This document shows, one piece after another, positions 47,820 through 58,594 of a stretch of 64,000 nt of DNA. Position 1 is the stretch's first letter. Each line of letters opens with the position of its first letter. The DNA is taken from the NCBI GenBank assembly GCA_963555705.1, contig OY743190.1:34516929-34580928 (forward strand), given 5' to 3'. The position numbers and the translations under genes are program-made. The notes beneath the pieces are model-generated. The model made no database searches and was not told where the DNA came from. It worked only from the letters and a program-made list of their open reading frames with translations. The DNA is from Ligustrum vulgare (Eukaryota; Streptophyta; Magnoliopsida; Lamiales; Oleaceae).

Positions 47820-49420
47820 CTCCACACAATTCTTGTGTAAACCATGAACTACTTGATACACCGGCTGATGAGCTTGGAAGCTTTTGTATATAAGCCTGTA
47901 TTTCTGAAAATTACACAACTCGTCGTAATGTTCTTATACTCATAAAGTCATGTTCGATCGAGAGTATCAAATGAGAATCAAAAGTAGAAAAAGAAGTTCA
48001 AATATATTACTGTATAGTATTGCCCAATACCTAAAACCATCTCACAAATTATAGATTCAACAACAATATTATGAGACTAAAAAATGTATACTGAGAATAT
48101 TTCTTACCCACTTGTACCAAGGCAAAAAGTCACACTTCTAATTCCACAACTAAAATTAATAGTGATTATGTCAAAAGGTTATTAATTACTAATATAAGTA
48201 ACTCTACTGGTGATATCTCCAATTAGAAGTCTATTCTTTTTGCAAGGGGCTGTCAATACTCTTGAGACTTTGTCACACTCATCTTACATCCAGAATTAAA
48301 ATTATTTTTCCCACAAAAGCTAAAGAACAATAATTTATCCTAGAAAACCAAAAAATCAATACCTACCCTCTGTTTTGCATCATCCCAGAGACAGAAAGAT
48401 TCTTCTTGTGTGGCTCTAGCATGACCAAAACCTTTTTCTAGTACTCTTAAATTCGAGATTTTGGAGCTAACTCCTGCTCGGCATAATGAGTACTCATAAA
48501 CATCTATATACACACAAAAAAACTAATTAATATAATAATAACATTAAAGATAGCATTATCAATATATGCATAAAAATTATTTTTACCATATAAAAATTAT
48601 TCGATAAAATACATGGTAGCACCATGGAGAGATGTAGGACTTACAGAAAGCATAGTAGTAGCAACATGAGATGTAAGATCTTGTTTTAATGGTCCACCTA
48701 TATGAAACTCGTTACTGGGTGTTATCACCCAAAACCATTGAAATAGCACAGAATTGAAATAAACACAGGTCTTAACAAATACATCAGCAATTCCAATCCC
48801 GCGAACCAAGAAACACATCTGGAAAAAATTTTGCTTGCCAGCAAAAGGAACACACAATTAGATTTTCCTAACAGCAAAAGAATGATGCATTGAGTCTCCT
48901 TAGAAAAAAAAAAATTAATGGAACTCAAAGCCATCATTTTTCATTTAATGAAAAATATGAGTAACGAGAATTGAGAGAATAAATGAAATTTTCGGGAAAA
49001 AATTACCTTCGATCAAAGTGAACACCAAATCCACTATCCAATTTTTAGATAATTTCTCTAGTTCTAAACTAAACCCTTAGAATGGAACCCTATATACAAG
49101 GAAAAAAATCCCTCAGTTCAAACACATGTAAGATTTCAAGTCACACAAATCAAGAACATATAGATTAAAAGAAAGTTTCAAAAAAAATTACCTTATATTG
49201 AAGTAAACAAAAAAATCGACATTCCACACCACTACTCTCTAATTTCTGAGCAAATGTTGTGTTTTTTTGAAGCAAATCGCTTCTTCCTTGGAGATTAACA
49301 GGCGGAAAGATGCAGCTGAAGTTCTTCCCAAAAGTTCTGGCGAGAAGGGGTGCAGCTGGGACTATTTATGTAGAGTTCAAAACGTCACCGTTCAATTAGG
49401 TCCGAAACGGTGCCGTATTG
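47820..49420 (-). pseudogene. Unidentified multi-exon gene or gene fragment
   Basis: Several exon-like blocks lie in order on the minus strand. A TATA-like ACATAAATAG is near 49,360-49,370. A leader-like block ends with a GT donor near 49,192, and another block ends GATCGAAG|GTAATT near 49,010. A block ending HIGGPLKQDLTSHVATTMLS|GTAAGT lies near 48,650-48,720. A block starting at 48,503 after TATAG encodes VYEYSLCRAGVSSKISNLRVLEKGFGHARATQEESFCLWDDAKQ and ends at a GT near 48,367. The last block encodes EIQAYIQKLPSSSAGVSSSSWFTQELCGDLSK then a stop (to about 47,812). Reading phases do not all join, so exons may be missing or it is a pseudogene. I do not recognise the family. Confidence 0.35.
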
Positions 49421-49683
49421 GTTGAAATTTTCTACAGTAAAATCACTTCCACTCTTATGATATAGTGTAGATTTGAAAATCAAATGAAGATGAATACTTT
49501 TGATTCCATTTCAATATTATTCCATTGTTTATTTCATATTGGTGTCGTCTTCTATTTATGGGCCAAAAGCTGTATTATGAGTCTATGATTATATTCTTTG
49601 ACTTTGCTCTCTTCCACTAACTATACTATATATAAAGAGAAAAAAAAATTTGATAGTGTGAATACAAAGTGAATTAGTGTGAA

Positions 49684-49869
49684 AGAAAATGATCTAGCAT
49701 CCATGTCATAACAATTACTCACTCGTCACGTGGCGAGTGGGTATTGGTTCCCACACCCTACAAATCACCCATCCCTTAAAAGTGGGTGGTCTTTCAACCA
49801 ATAATCACTCTCCACGTGATGAGTGGGTAATTTTTATGATACTCATAGTGGGTGTTAGATCATTTCTCG
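49684..49869. mobile_element. Fold-back MITE with 9-bp duplication (Mutator-like)
   Basis: The target duplication TAGTGTGAA is at 49,675-49,683 and 49,870-49,878. The terminal inverted repeats (GAAAATGATCTAGCA... and, reverse-complemented, GAGAAATGATCTAACA...) extend through TCACGTGG about 50 bases in. A 9-bp duplication with long terminal repeats points to the Mutator superfamily. Confidence 0.78.
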
Positions 49870-50113
49870 TAGTGTGAATTCAAAATGGATGTATATCAAA
49901 TGTGAATGCAAAATTTGGATAAATGTGAACACGTTTATAGTAAATGCAAAATAACGATTGATATTTTTTAATCAATTTTAATTTTATTATTAACAGTAAT
50001 ACCGAATGAGTTCAATTAATATTTTTAGTTATCAATATTAAAACTATTATTTAAATAATATTTATTTATTTATTTGTTGTTCTTAATATGTGTGCGCGCG
50101 CGTGCGTGCAGCC

Positions 50114-50425
50114 ATCAATATAAAAATTATGTTTTAATTATTAATGACCAAATCATTTGTTATCTTCAATATTAAAAATAATATTTTCTGAAATATATAT
50201 GTGGTTGAAAAAATGCGTTGCTTATAAATAATTTATAGAAAAAGTTATTGAACGAATCCTAATAATATTTAATAATGAATCAATATAAAAATTGTGTTTT
50301 AATTATTAATTATCAAATCATTTGCTATCTTTAATATTAAAAATAATATTTTTTGAAATATATATGTGGTTGAAAAATGTGTTGCTTATAAATAATTTAT
50401 AGAAAAAGTTATTGAACGAAGGCTT
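50114..50425 (+). repeat. Tandem duplication, about 165-bp period
   Basis: Two copies, each with TATATATGTGGTTGAAAAA then TTGCTTATAAATAATTTATA and GAAAAAGTTATTGAACGAA, about 92% alike by eye. Confidence 0.8.
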
Positions 50426-51126
50426 GTATTGAATAATTAATGTTTTGATTTCTTTTTAGTTAATAATATCAACAGAATGATTAATATTTTTAATCATTCT
50501 TAATTTTAATAATTTTTAAAAAATCATAAGGTATATGATTTTTTGTATAATTTTGTGATCTCCAATTTACTCGGTTATTGTATCATGATAATTGCGAGAT
50601 TTTCAATAATTAATTTGACTACTTATTTTGTAAATAATCTTTATTGGTTAAATTCAAATATTTTGTTTCCTCATTTTCTAATTATTGTGATTGATTTTTT
50701 TTGAATGAAATTGAAAAGTGTGTCAAATACGAGAGTCAAATGTAGAAGTTATGAGAAATAAATTAATACATTTCATATGCATCAATATTTGTACATATAA
50801 TATTACATCAAACATAATATATACCATTAAAAAAATTACTAAATTTGCATTTTTAATGAAGTTAATAATAATTAATAAAAGATTTTGAAATCAATAGTCA
50901 TTTATTATTTAAACATATAAATTGACGTTTATTATTCAAAAAGGTTTTTAATAATTTGAATTAGTTATGTTATTTTTTAAATTCTAATAATTATTGTAAT
51001 AGAAAACGATTTTTTATACATTTATACATATGTTGATTATGTATAAGTATTAAAATTTTATAAATACTTATTAAAATCGATATTACGGATAATAACTTTC
51101 GTGTATCGCATGGATGAAATACTAAC

Positions 51127-52209
51127 TATATATAGAGAGATAGCATTTCCCAAAAGCAGGTTTTGAAACTTTTCCCGCCTAAACTTTTTTTCCTAAAATT
51201 GAAGTATTTCAATAGACTAGAATACTTTTGATAATTATATTACTATCTTGAAATAAAAAAAAAAAAAATGCAATGTGGGTATCAAATCGAAGATCTCAAC
51301 GAGAATTTTAATACCAATTCAAGAGCAAGAGTCAACTATAAACATGTCTTCCCCAAAATCACTTCAAAGATTAAATGTAAAAGTTTTTTTTTTTTTTTTT
51401 TACACTTTACTTTTTTCAAATATCACACTATTTCAAAATTGTTTTATTTAAGTAATGATATTTATAATTTATTAGCTAAATTTAATTTGATTAAAATTAA
51501 TTTCAATTCGAGTTGACACCCATATTACTCATTTTGTTCATTTATTTACTCATTTTGTTTATTTATTTAATTAGTTTTATTTATTTATTCATTTTGTTCA
51601 TTTATTTATGTTTAATACTATAGAATTAAATAATAAAAATATGCAAAATGCATATTACTTACTTTAACAATTAGTTTAACTAATTTTTATCAAAATAAAA
51701 ATAAAGACATGTTAGCAAACTCATTATATTTCCGAATAGGATGTGGTTAAATACATTTATTTAAAACATATAAAAATAGTTTATCGGTAATATAACACTT
51801 TGACTGCTAGGTGGAAAAATGAAAGTCACGTTGTATTGGAAATTATGAATACGTTTTGAATATTTTAAACATTTTGATAGTTCGTATCTATATTTTTTTT
51901 AATTTTTTAAAATTATGTCATTGATGGTGGTTTCACATTGTAGACCATTTATACGAAATTTAACTATTTGATTTTTATTTTTTGAGAATTTTTTTTGTGA
52001 AAATGTGATTTTTTTAGAATGTATAGTTAAAAAGTAATATGAAAATTGTAAAAAATAATTTTTAAAGAATGTGTGATCAAGAATAAATGCTCAAAAAAAT
52101 TAATTCTTGAAAAATCAATTCCATATGGGTAAGTGATAAAGTATTATGGAATAAGATCTTTCATCAATCTATTTTTCTTTTCTTTTTCGTTTTAATAAAA
52201 TTCTGAGCG

Positions 52210-52265
<56 letters not shown>

Positions 52266-52528
52266 CTTATTAAAAATTCTATTTAAATGTAATTTTTATT
52301 TTTCATTTTAAGTTTTAAATCAATTCAAATTACAATATTTAAAGAAATTCCTAGAACGATAAACATACGAATCGTAAAAAAATTAAGGTATGTGTAATGT
52401 ACATTTTTTGTAATTAAATGTCTTTCTTCGTTTCTCATTTTTAATTAAATAGTCATTTCATATGTTAACATATAAATTCAATATATGTGAATAAAAAATA
52501 ATCGTGCATCGCACGGATGTAACACTGG
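51127..52528 (+). mobile_element. Helitron D
   Basis: It begins TATATATAGAGAGATAGC directly after the end of Helitron E and has the 5' motif TTTTCCCGCC near 51,168-51,178. It ends with the hairpin CGTGCATCGCACG (52,503-52,515), then CTGG (52,525-52,528) and T. CTGG fits the Helitron CTRR rule while the siblings use CTAG. The first bases are ambiguous. AT-rich and non-coding inside. Confidence 0.68.
52206..52265. repeat. Compound microsatellite (GC)n(AC)n(AT)n
   Basis: GCGCGCGC, then about 20 AC units, then about 7 AT units, inside Helitron D. Confidence 0.95.
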
Positions 52529-53306
52529 TATTGAATAAAATCATAATACTTCGACGATATATGAACAGATGTCCGAAATTAACACATTGAGTCAAATTAA
52601 TTTAGCGATTTTTCATGAATGTCACTACAATGGTTAATGTACACAAACGTTGTCATATTCTCAAAAGATATACAAAAATGACTAATTTTAGGGTTGAAAT
52701 GTCTACTTTACCTCCAACCCACTTTTGAGATACTTTTGGGATTGCAACGATGAAACAATTAATGTTTTATTTCATGTACATCTCATCACATAAGAAACCA
52801 ATGGATAAGTATTTAAAACAATGTATAAAAAATAGACAAAATCAATCTTAAAAATAAACTAAATATCACATATAAATACTAATATATATATATATATATA
52901 TATATGACATATAAAAAATTGTTATTTTAATGTTTTGTAATTTCTACCCAAAACCTTTATTACTCCCCCATCTCCATTAACATTTGAAGAAAATAGAATT
53001 AAAAGTTTCGCATTCTATTTGGAGAGGTAAGCATTCCCAATTTGATATATCGCTTTATGATGCACTCACTAATTTGAACTTGTTGAATAATTTATTCTTA
53101 AAATTAATTGGCATTTTAAGGAACATTGATTTGGACTAGTATGGTACCTATTTTTCCTCATAAATGCATCAAGATCCTCCATTATTGTAATTTCTTCCTA
53201 CCATAAAGCATTATTTATCATATATCATTTGACAGTTGAGCATTGATGAACTCCATTATTTTTTTATGAAGAATTTGATAACACCATTTGCATTTAAAGC
53301 CTAGAC
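52529..53306. other. AT-rich spacer without a gene
   Basis: It contains an (AT)n run near 52,882-52,905. TAGAC at 53,302-53,306 is the left target duplication of the LTR element that follows. Confidence 0.4.
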
Positions 53307-53600
53307 TGTAGCGACCAAGAATTTTTACGCGATTAATAATTATTTTAATAGAAAATCGTGTCGCTACTATTTCACCCATTTTTATTAAGTTAACGCCACG
53401 ACGTATTCGTATAGCCAAGTCAAGAAATAATCGAGATCGTTCGATTTTAAATTAAATTCCGAATTTCTAAAAATATCTCAATTCTCTTGATTTAAAGTAT
53501 ATTAAGTCCAAGTACTTAATTCAATGTTATCCCAATATTTATTTATACAAAAATTACTTTTATTATTGAAATTAAGAAAATATATGCAAGCATGGGAGGT

Positions 53601-54235
53601 TCCATTATATGTAATCATGAAGAGCATAATATTTGTATAAATATGGAAAAGTATATGAATGATTTATATACTCCATTATATATAATCATGAAGAGCATAA
53701 TATTTGTATAAATATGGAAAAGTATATGAATGATTGATAAGACTCCATTATATGTAATCATGAAGAGCATAATATTTGTATAAATATGGAAAAGTATATG
53801 AATGATTTATATACTCCATTATATATAATCATGAAGAGCATAATATTTGTATAAATATGGAAAAATATATGAATGATTGATAAGACTCCATTATATGTAA
53901 TCATGAAGAGCATAATATTTGTATAAATATGGAAAAGTATATGAATGATTTATATACTCCATTATATGTAATCATGAAGAGCATAATATTTGTATAAATA
54001 TGGAAAAGTATATGAATGATTTATATACTCCATTATATATAATCATGAAGAGCATAATATTTGTATAAATATGGAAAAGTATATGAATGATTGATAAGAC
54101 TCCATTATATGTAATCATGAAGAGCATAATATTTGTATAAATATGGAAAAGTATATGAATGATTTATATACTCCATTATATATAATCATGAAGAGCATAT
54201 TATTTGTATAAATATGGAAAAGTATATGAATGGTG
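53601..54235 (+). repeat. 71/72-bp tandem repeat, nine units
   Basis: Units start with TCCATTATAT at about 53,601, 53,672, 53,744, 53,815, 53,887, 53,958, 54,029, 54,101 and 54,172. Units ending TTTATATAC and TTGATAAGAC alternate in a near-regular pattern, implying growth by duplication of pairs. Confidence 0.93.
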
Positions 54236-54462
54236 CTTTACTTTAAGAAAATGATGTGTTAAAATTAATAGAATTGAATGATTATGTTTACAATATGCCA
54301 ACTTTATACATCTATTTAAACCCATCTCTTTTACACACAACTCTACACATATACACTTATTTCCAATCTCTTGACAAAATACACAAGTAAGAGAAATTCA
54401 AGGTGGTCAAGAAAGTTTTGGTCCATTTACTACTACACTTCATTTTAATCTTTTAAAAGGTA

Positions 54463-54878
54463 AGTATATCTTATGTTTTTATGAAAAGTAAGTATGTTTT
54501 TATGAAAGGTAAATACACCTTATGTTTTTATGAAAAGTAAGTATGTTTTTATGACAAGTAAGTATATCTTATGTTTTTATGAAAAGTAAGTATGTTTTTA
54601 TGAAAGGTAAATACACCTTATGTTTTTATGAAAAGTAAGTATGTTTTTATGACAAGTAAGTATATCTTATGTTTTTATGAAAAGTAAGTATGTTTTTATG
54701 AAAGGTAAATACACCTTATGTTTTTATGAAAAGTAAGTATGTTTTTATGACAAGTAAGTATATCTTATGTTTTTATGAAAAGTAAGTATGTTTTTATGAA
54801 AGGTAAATACACCTTATGTTTTTATGAAAAGTAAGTATGTTTTTATGACAAGTAAGTATATCTTATGTTTTTATGAAA
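54463..54878 (+). repeat. 98-bp tandem repeat, four units
   Basis: Periods begin at AGTATATCTT at 54,463, 54,561, 54,659, 54,757 and 54,855 (partial). Each is built from smaller ATGTTTTTATGAAA[AG]GTAA words. Confidence 0.93.
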
Positions 54879-55407
54879 ATGTTTGGATCATTGCTATGAA
54901 ATCAATCTCACAAGATTGTTATGGGTTCCATATGATATGTTTATGATTATGCTAAGGGGACCGGAGTTTAGTAGCGCTACACATAAGAATTCTTGCCATT
55001 TAAGTTCGGTAAAATTCTTGTGTCTCCCTATGTTTATGAGTATTTCGATCCTATCCTATGTTATGATGAAAATGATCCATATGCTTTCAAAAGAAAATTT
55101 ATGCTTGGTATACTTACTGGAATTTTATAAATCTCACTCCACGATATTTACCATTTTCAGATAATTGAAGGTTCGAGGCGGTCAACATGGAAGTGGCAAA
55201 AGTGGTTAAGATTGATGAGATAATTATGTTGAACTTTATGTAAGAAAATTATGTTCTATTTTTATTCACAAATAAAATTATGGGATTCTAATTATTCTTT
55301 TGAATAATTTTACATTACTATTTAAGTCTCGATAATATGATATGAGTCACTTTTAGTGGCACTCGAATGGTCGAGAATTCGGGTCGTCACAGTTGGTATC
55401 AGAGCCA

Positions 55408-57421
55408 AGAGTTTTAAAAACGATTCTGTAGATTTTTGAAATTTTATTTCTTTAAAAAAAAAAAAAAAATCACTATTCACGTGAACAGTAAAACGACGTG
55501 CTATTCATGATGAACAGTGAACGAAATCACTATTCATTATTAAAAAAAAAAGTTGAATTTTCACATGTCAAGTATGGTTATGATTTTGAAAAGCATGATG
55601 AAATTTGATGAGCGAATTTCAAGGACAAAATTCATTTTAAGCAAGGGAGTTTGTAATGTCCTGAAAATTTTATGGAATATAATTAGTTAGTGATATGATG
55701 TTTATATTGATGTCTTTGATAAATTTCTAGAAGTTCGGGGACTAAAGGAAAAATAAGATTTGACGATAAATTTTATTTGGGTTAAGTTATTAATTATTGA
55801 TGGGGAGATAATTACTATATCGATATTGGATTTGTTTTGAAAACTGTGATTAATTAGGAATTATGATTCAAGAAAATGTTGATTTGGATACAACCACATT
55901 AAATTATTGTTGATTAAAGGAAAATAAGATTATATGAAATATTTTAACTCATCACTCTACTATGTCACTCTCCACGTATTGACTCCTCGAACCAGGTATG
56001 TTATATGCTTTGCAAGTCATTTACGATTTTATTAAGACATGTTAAGTATGAAATCTTCATATGTTATGAATCTTTAAGTGAAATATACATGTTGAGTATG
56101 ATATGAATTGATAGAAGCCTGAATTTTAATTTATTCCTTTTTATGTAGAATCATGAGACATAGAGGATATTGATATGAATTTTGGTTCATATTAAGCTTA
56201 GTAAGACTGACTAAATTAGAAAAATAAGTTGGTTCGTAACTTTTGCCAAAAAAATATATGGAATAATATATTAAACAAACAAAATTAATAATGAATTTGT
56301 ACAATAATTTATCCCTTTATCACTACCTTTGTGTAAAAACAAGGGAAAAACTGTGGATGGTTATTAGTACTTCCTCTTCAAGTTTCAATTTTCGGTTCAA
56401 TAATTTATCCCTTTATCACTACCTTTGCTTAAAAGCAAGGAAAAACTTTGGATGATTATTGGTACCACTCTTCAAATTTCAATTCTGAAAAAAATTCGGA
56501 AAGAAAGAAAGAGAACGGGTGTTGAGCATAATGGGAATAATATGACTTAAGAATGATTTTCAAAATAATTGTTGTCCTCGAGTTTAGAAATGATGAACCT
56601 TAAATGGACTTTGCATAATTGATTTTAGACATGGCACTAAGTATAAGAAGTCAACAGAAATGATTAGAAATATGTTCAGATTATCTATCATTTAGATTTA
56701 ATGAGAAATAGCGAGCCAATTTTATGAAGTTTTATGAGATGTTAAGATTATAAGTGATATGATTTTAATGAGACTTTTATGAGAAGCATTATGAAGTTAG
56801 AGATTTAAAGATTTGGTTATTGGGAATTAAGTAATGGCTATTATGTTGAGTAAGTGAATTATGCCTCTATATTGAAGAGAAATTTATTATGAACTTTGGC
56901 CTTGTGATTAAATTTTGGGAATATGATTTATGACTTATAAATATAAGTATGAGTAATCTTTTGAGCCAATTAAGGTATTGAAGGAAGTGATATTGTGATA
57001 TTGACGACTATGATTTGAAATTTCTATGTTGAGGAATTATGAATTGATTTTCTGGAATATTTTTTTATAATATTGAAGTTTGATGAAATTGTGGTCAATT
57101 TTTAGATCGTTGTGATCAAATGTGGAATTATTTATTATTGTGAGTTATGAAGTATGCTTACGGTTTGAATAAGTCCAAATTTCAAAGGAAACTCTGCCTA
57201 GAATTTTATCGTTTGGAATTAAGAGCATAGTATGGTATGCAATCACTAAGAGAATTGAGGTTAGACATGCAAATTCATTTACATCACAAACGAGATTTAG
57301 TAGAAGATAACAGAGATATTATTATTTTCTCGTAAGGAGAACACACAAGAGTCACACTGGAAAGAAATACATGAAACACGCAAAAGCAAAAGAAAGCAAC
57401 ATGGGAAATTCCTCAAATTGA
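55408..57421 (+). other. Interior of the LTR element, non-coding left part
   Basis: AT-rich, with no gag or pol frame. 55,615-55,665 (TTTCAAGGACAAAATTCATTT, then AAGGGAG-like purines and TGTAATGTCCTG) reads like the pol 3' end, polypurine tract and LTR start of a different gypsy element, so the interior is itself mosaic. 56,275-56,470 contains a two-copy repeat with TTTATCCCTTTATCACTACC (near 56,308 and 56,402). Confidence 0.5.
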
Positions 57422-57632
57422 GAGATGTGTTTCCGGAGTAGCCGTATCCTACCACCTCTGACCTTTTGAGGAAATAAAGAAACCTTCAAAGAGGTGTGTT
57501 TCGAGAGTAAGAATACTCCGTAATCTACCACCTGGAACCTTTGAGGTACACACAAGATTTAAACATTAAGGAAATCCTAGGAAATTAGAGGGGTGTCTCG
57601 AGAGTAAGAATACTCCGTACTCTACCCCCACC
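57422..57632 (-). repeat. Three related repeats downstream of the LOG stop
   Basis: Imperfect copies at 57,422-57,471, 57,491-57,550 and 57,588-57,632. On the minus strand each reads about GGT[AG]GA[GT]TACGGAGTATTCTTACTCTCGA then [AG]ACAC[CA]CCTC. The copies nearest LOG can fold as AGAGTA...TACTCT hairpins. They lie just 3' of the LOG coding end and could be a structured 3' region of its transcript. Function unknown. Confidence 0.6.
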
Positions 57633-57643
57633 TATTCTAAGAT

Positions 57644-58297
57644 TCATAAAGTTAAGTTTACATTAACCGGACTCCATTTTCGCTTGATTCCCCTTCCTTG
57701 CGACCAATCTATCTTAACCACTGCTGGATCTTGTATTGAGATATATGACTGCAGCTTATCCAGTAGTTCATCAATAGTAGGAGCAGAAATAAGGAGCCTT
57801 CTGGAAAATGGAGAGATGAATCCCTGTTCCACAGCATAATCAAGAAAGGTTAACAAGCCATCAAAGAAATTGTTAACATTCAGAAGCCCAATAGGCTTAG
57901 TATGGAGATCTAGTTGAGCCCACGAGGTAATGTTAAAGATTTCTTCTAAGGTACCAAAACCTCCGGGCAGGGCTATAAAGGCATCAGAACCATATAGCAT
58001 ACAAGTTATGCGTTCATGGATGGATAAGGTTTGAACTTCATGCCCTCGTGTTTTGCCTGCAACATCTACCAAAGGGACAGGTATGACACCGATTACTTTT
58101 GATTTCTCTGCAAGAGCAGATTGGGAAACACAACCCATTAGACCACTGCTACCACCCCCATATACAAGAGTGATACCTTTTTCCCCCAATTTCTTTCCAA
58201 GATCTACGGCCGCTTCTAGATAACCGAAGCCTTTCCCCACTTTTGATCCACAAAATACACAAATAGTTTTGATCTGTCGAAGTTTTGGTGCTTCCAT
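57644..58297 (-). CDS. LOG-family cytokinin riboside 5'-monophosphate phosphoribohydrolase, intronless
   Basis: LOG enzymes release active cytokinin bases directly from cytokinin nucleotides in cytosol and nucleus. The 217-aa frame is complete. Seen: ICVFCGS (12-18), YGGGSSGLMG (46-55), the signature PGGFGTLEE (111-119), WAQLDLHTKPIGLLN (126-140) and a basic tail ending KRKWSPVNVNLTL. In the family motif MHxRK the Arg is kept (IHERI, R96) but the Lys is Ile. Length is normal for plant LOG proteins (about 200-225 aa). Most plant LOG genes have several introns and this frame has none, suggesting a cDNA-derived copy. It lies antisense inside the LTR element, has its own TATA-like box (58,370-58,380), and shows no stop or frameshift. 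Family assignment is sure; activity and origin are not. Confidence 0.93.
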   Translation of the reverse strand: MEAPKLRQIKTICVFCGSKVGKGFGYLEAAVDLGKKLGEKGITLVYGGGSSGLMGCVSQSALAEKSKVIGVIPVPLVDVAGKTRGHEVQTLSIHERITCMLYGSDAFIALPGGFGTLEEIFNITSWAQLDLHTKPIGLLNVNNFFDGLLTFLDYAVEQGFISPFSRRLLISAPTIDELLDKLQSYISIQDPAVVKIDWSQGRGIKRKWSPVNVNLTL

Positions 58298-58594
58298 CTT
58301 TGATAGTATAGAAGAGAAAACTTACGAAGAAGATGTGATTTTGGGATGCCTGAACTATGAAATATGTTTGGCTATTTAAAGCCGAAAAAAATTTACTGTT
58401 TTTGATTGATTATGAAAAAGTAAAGATTTACTTTTGACAAAATCGGCCAACTTTTGACTGTTTTACCAAAGATATCACCTTTCGGTGATTTATTTCCAGC
58501 TTTATCAAAACTCGAGAAAGGAAAATATATTTTATTTCCAAAACGCGTGAAAGAAAACAGCAAAATATTTTAAATGTGTATCAAGAGATTTACC
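58298..58594 (-). promoter_or_regulatory. Probable promoter and leader of the antisense LOG gene
   Basis: On the minus strand TTTAAATAGCC (58,370-58,380) forms part of a near-palindrome GGCTTTAAATAGCC and lies about 75-80 bases before the LOG ATG. That leaves a CT-rich leader of roughly 45-50 bases (AAAATCACATCTTCTTCG...). Upstream are repeated GTCAAAAGT words and an ATCACCGAAAGGTGAT inverted repeat (58,476-58,491). The stretch also holds the 3' untranslated end of the upstream cysteine-rich gene. Inferred from sequence pattern only. Confidence 0.4.

Larger units (their letters stand above)
49622..51125 (+). mobile_element. Diverged Helitron E
   Basis: The 3' end has a decayed hairpin (TCGTGTATCGCATGGA, 51,099-51,114) and CTAA (51,122-51,125), which fits CTRR. 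The interior near 50,500-50,700 (TTAATCATTCTTAATTTTAA..., TATCATGATAATTGCGAG) is homologous to the modules of Helitron C. The 5' limit near 49,622 (ACTATACTATATATAAAG) is approximate. It contains a MITE (49,684-49,869) and a tandem duplication (50,114-50,425), so it is old. Confidence 0.55.
53307..55391 (+). repeat. 5' LTR, 2,085 bp, with two internal tandem arrays
   Basis: TGTAGCGACC...GTCGTCACA. It contains a 71/72-bp repeat in nine units (53,601-54,235) and a 98-bp repeat in four units (54,463-54,878). A promoter-like stretch (CTTTATACATCTATTTAAACCC) lies between the arrays near 54,301-54,322. A short open frame at 54,883-55,164 is duplicated in both LTRs and is not considered a gene. Confidence 0.93.

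Noticed and set aside
53601..54235. Regular repeat resembling a CRISPR array
   Set aside because: Units are contiguous without unique spacers, lie within an LTR and are duplicated in the other LTR. The genome is a plant.
54883..55164. 93-aa frame present in both LTRs (again at 61,654-61,935)
   Set aside because: The LTRs are near-identical copies of each other, so duplication says nothing about selection. There are no known motifs, and it lies near the LTR end.
57352..57555. 67-aa frame downstream of LOG
   Set aside because: It spans the structured repeats, and the apparent protein similarity between segments only mirrors the DNA repeats.
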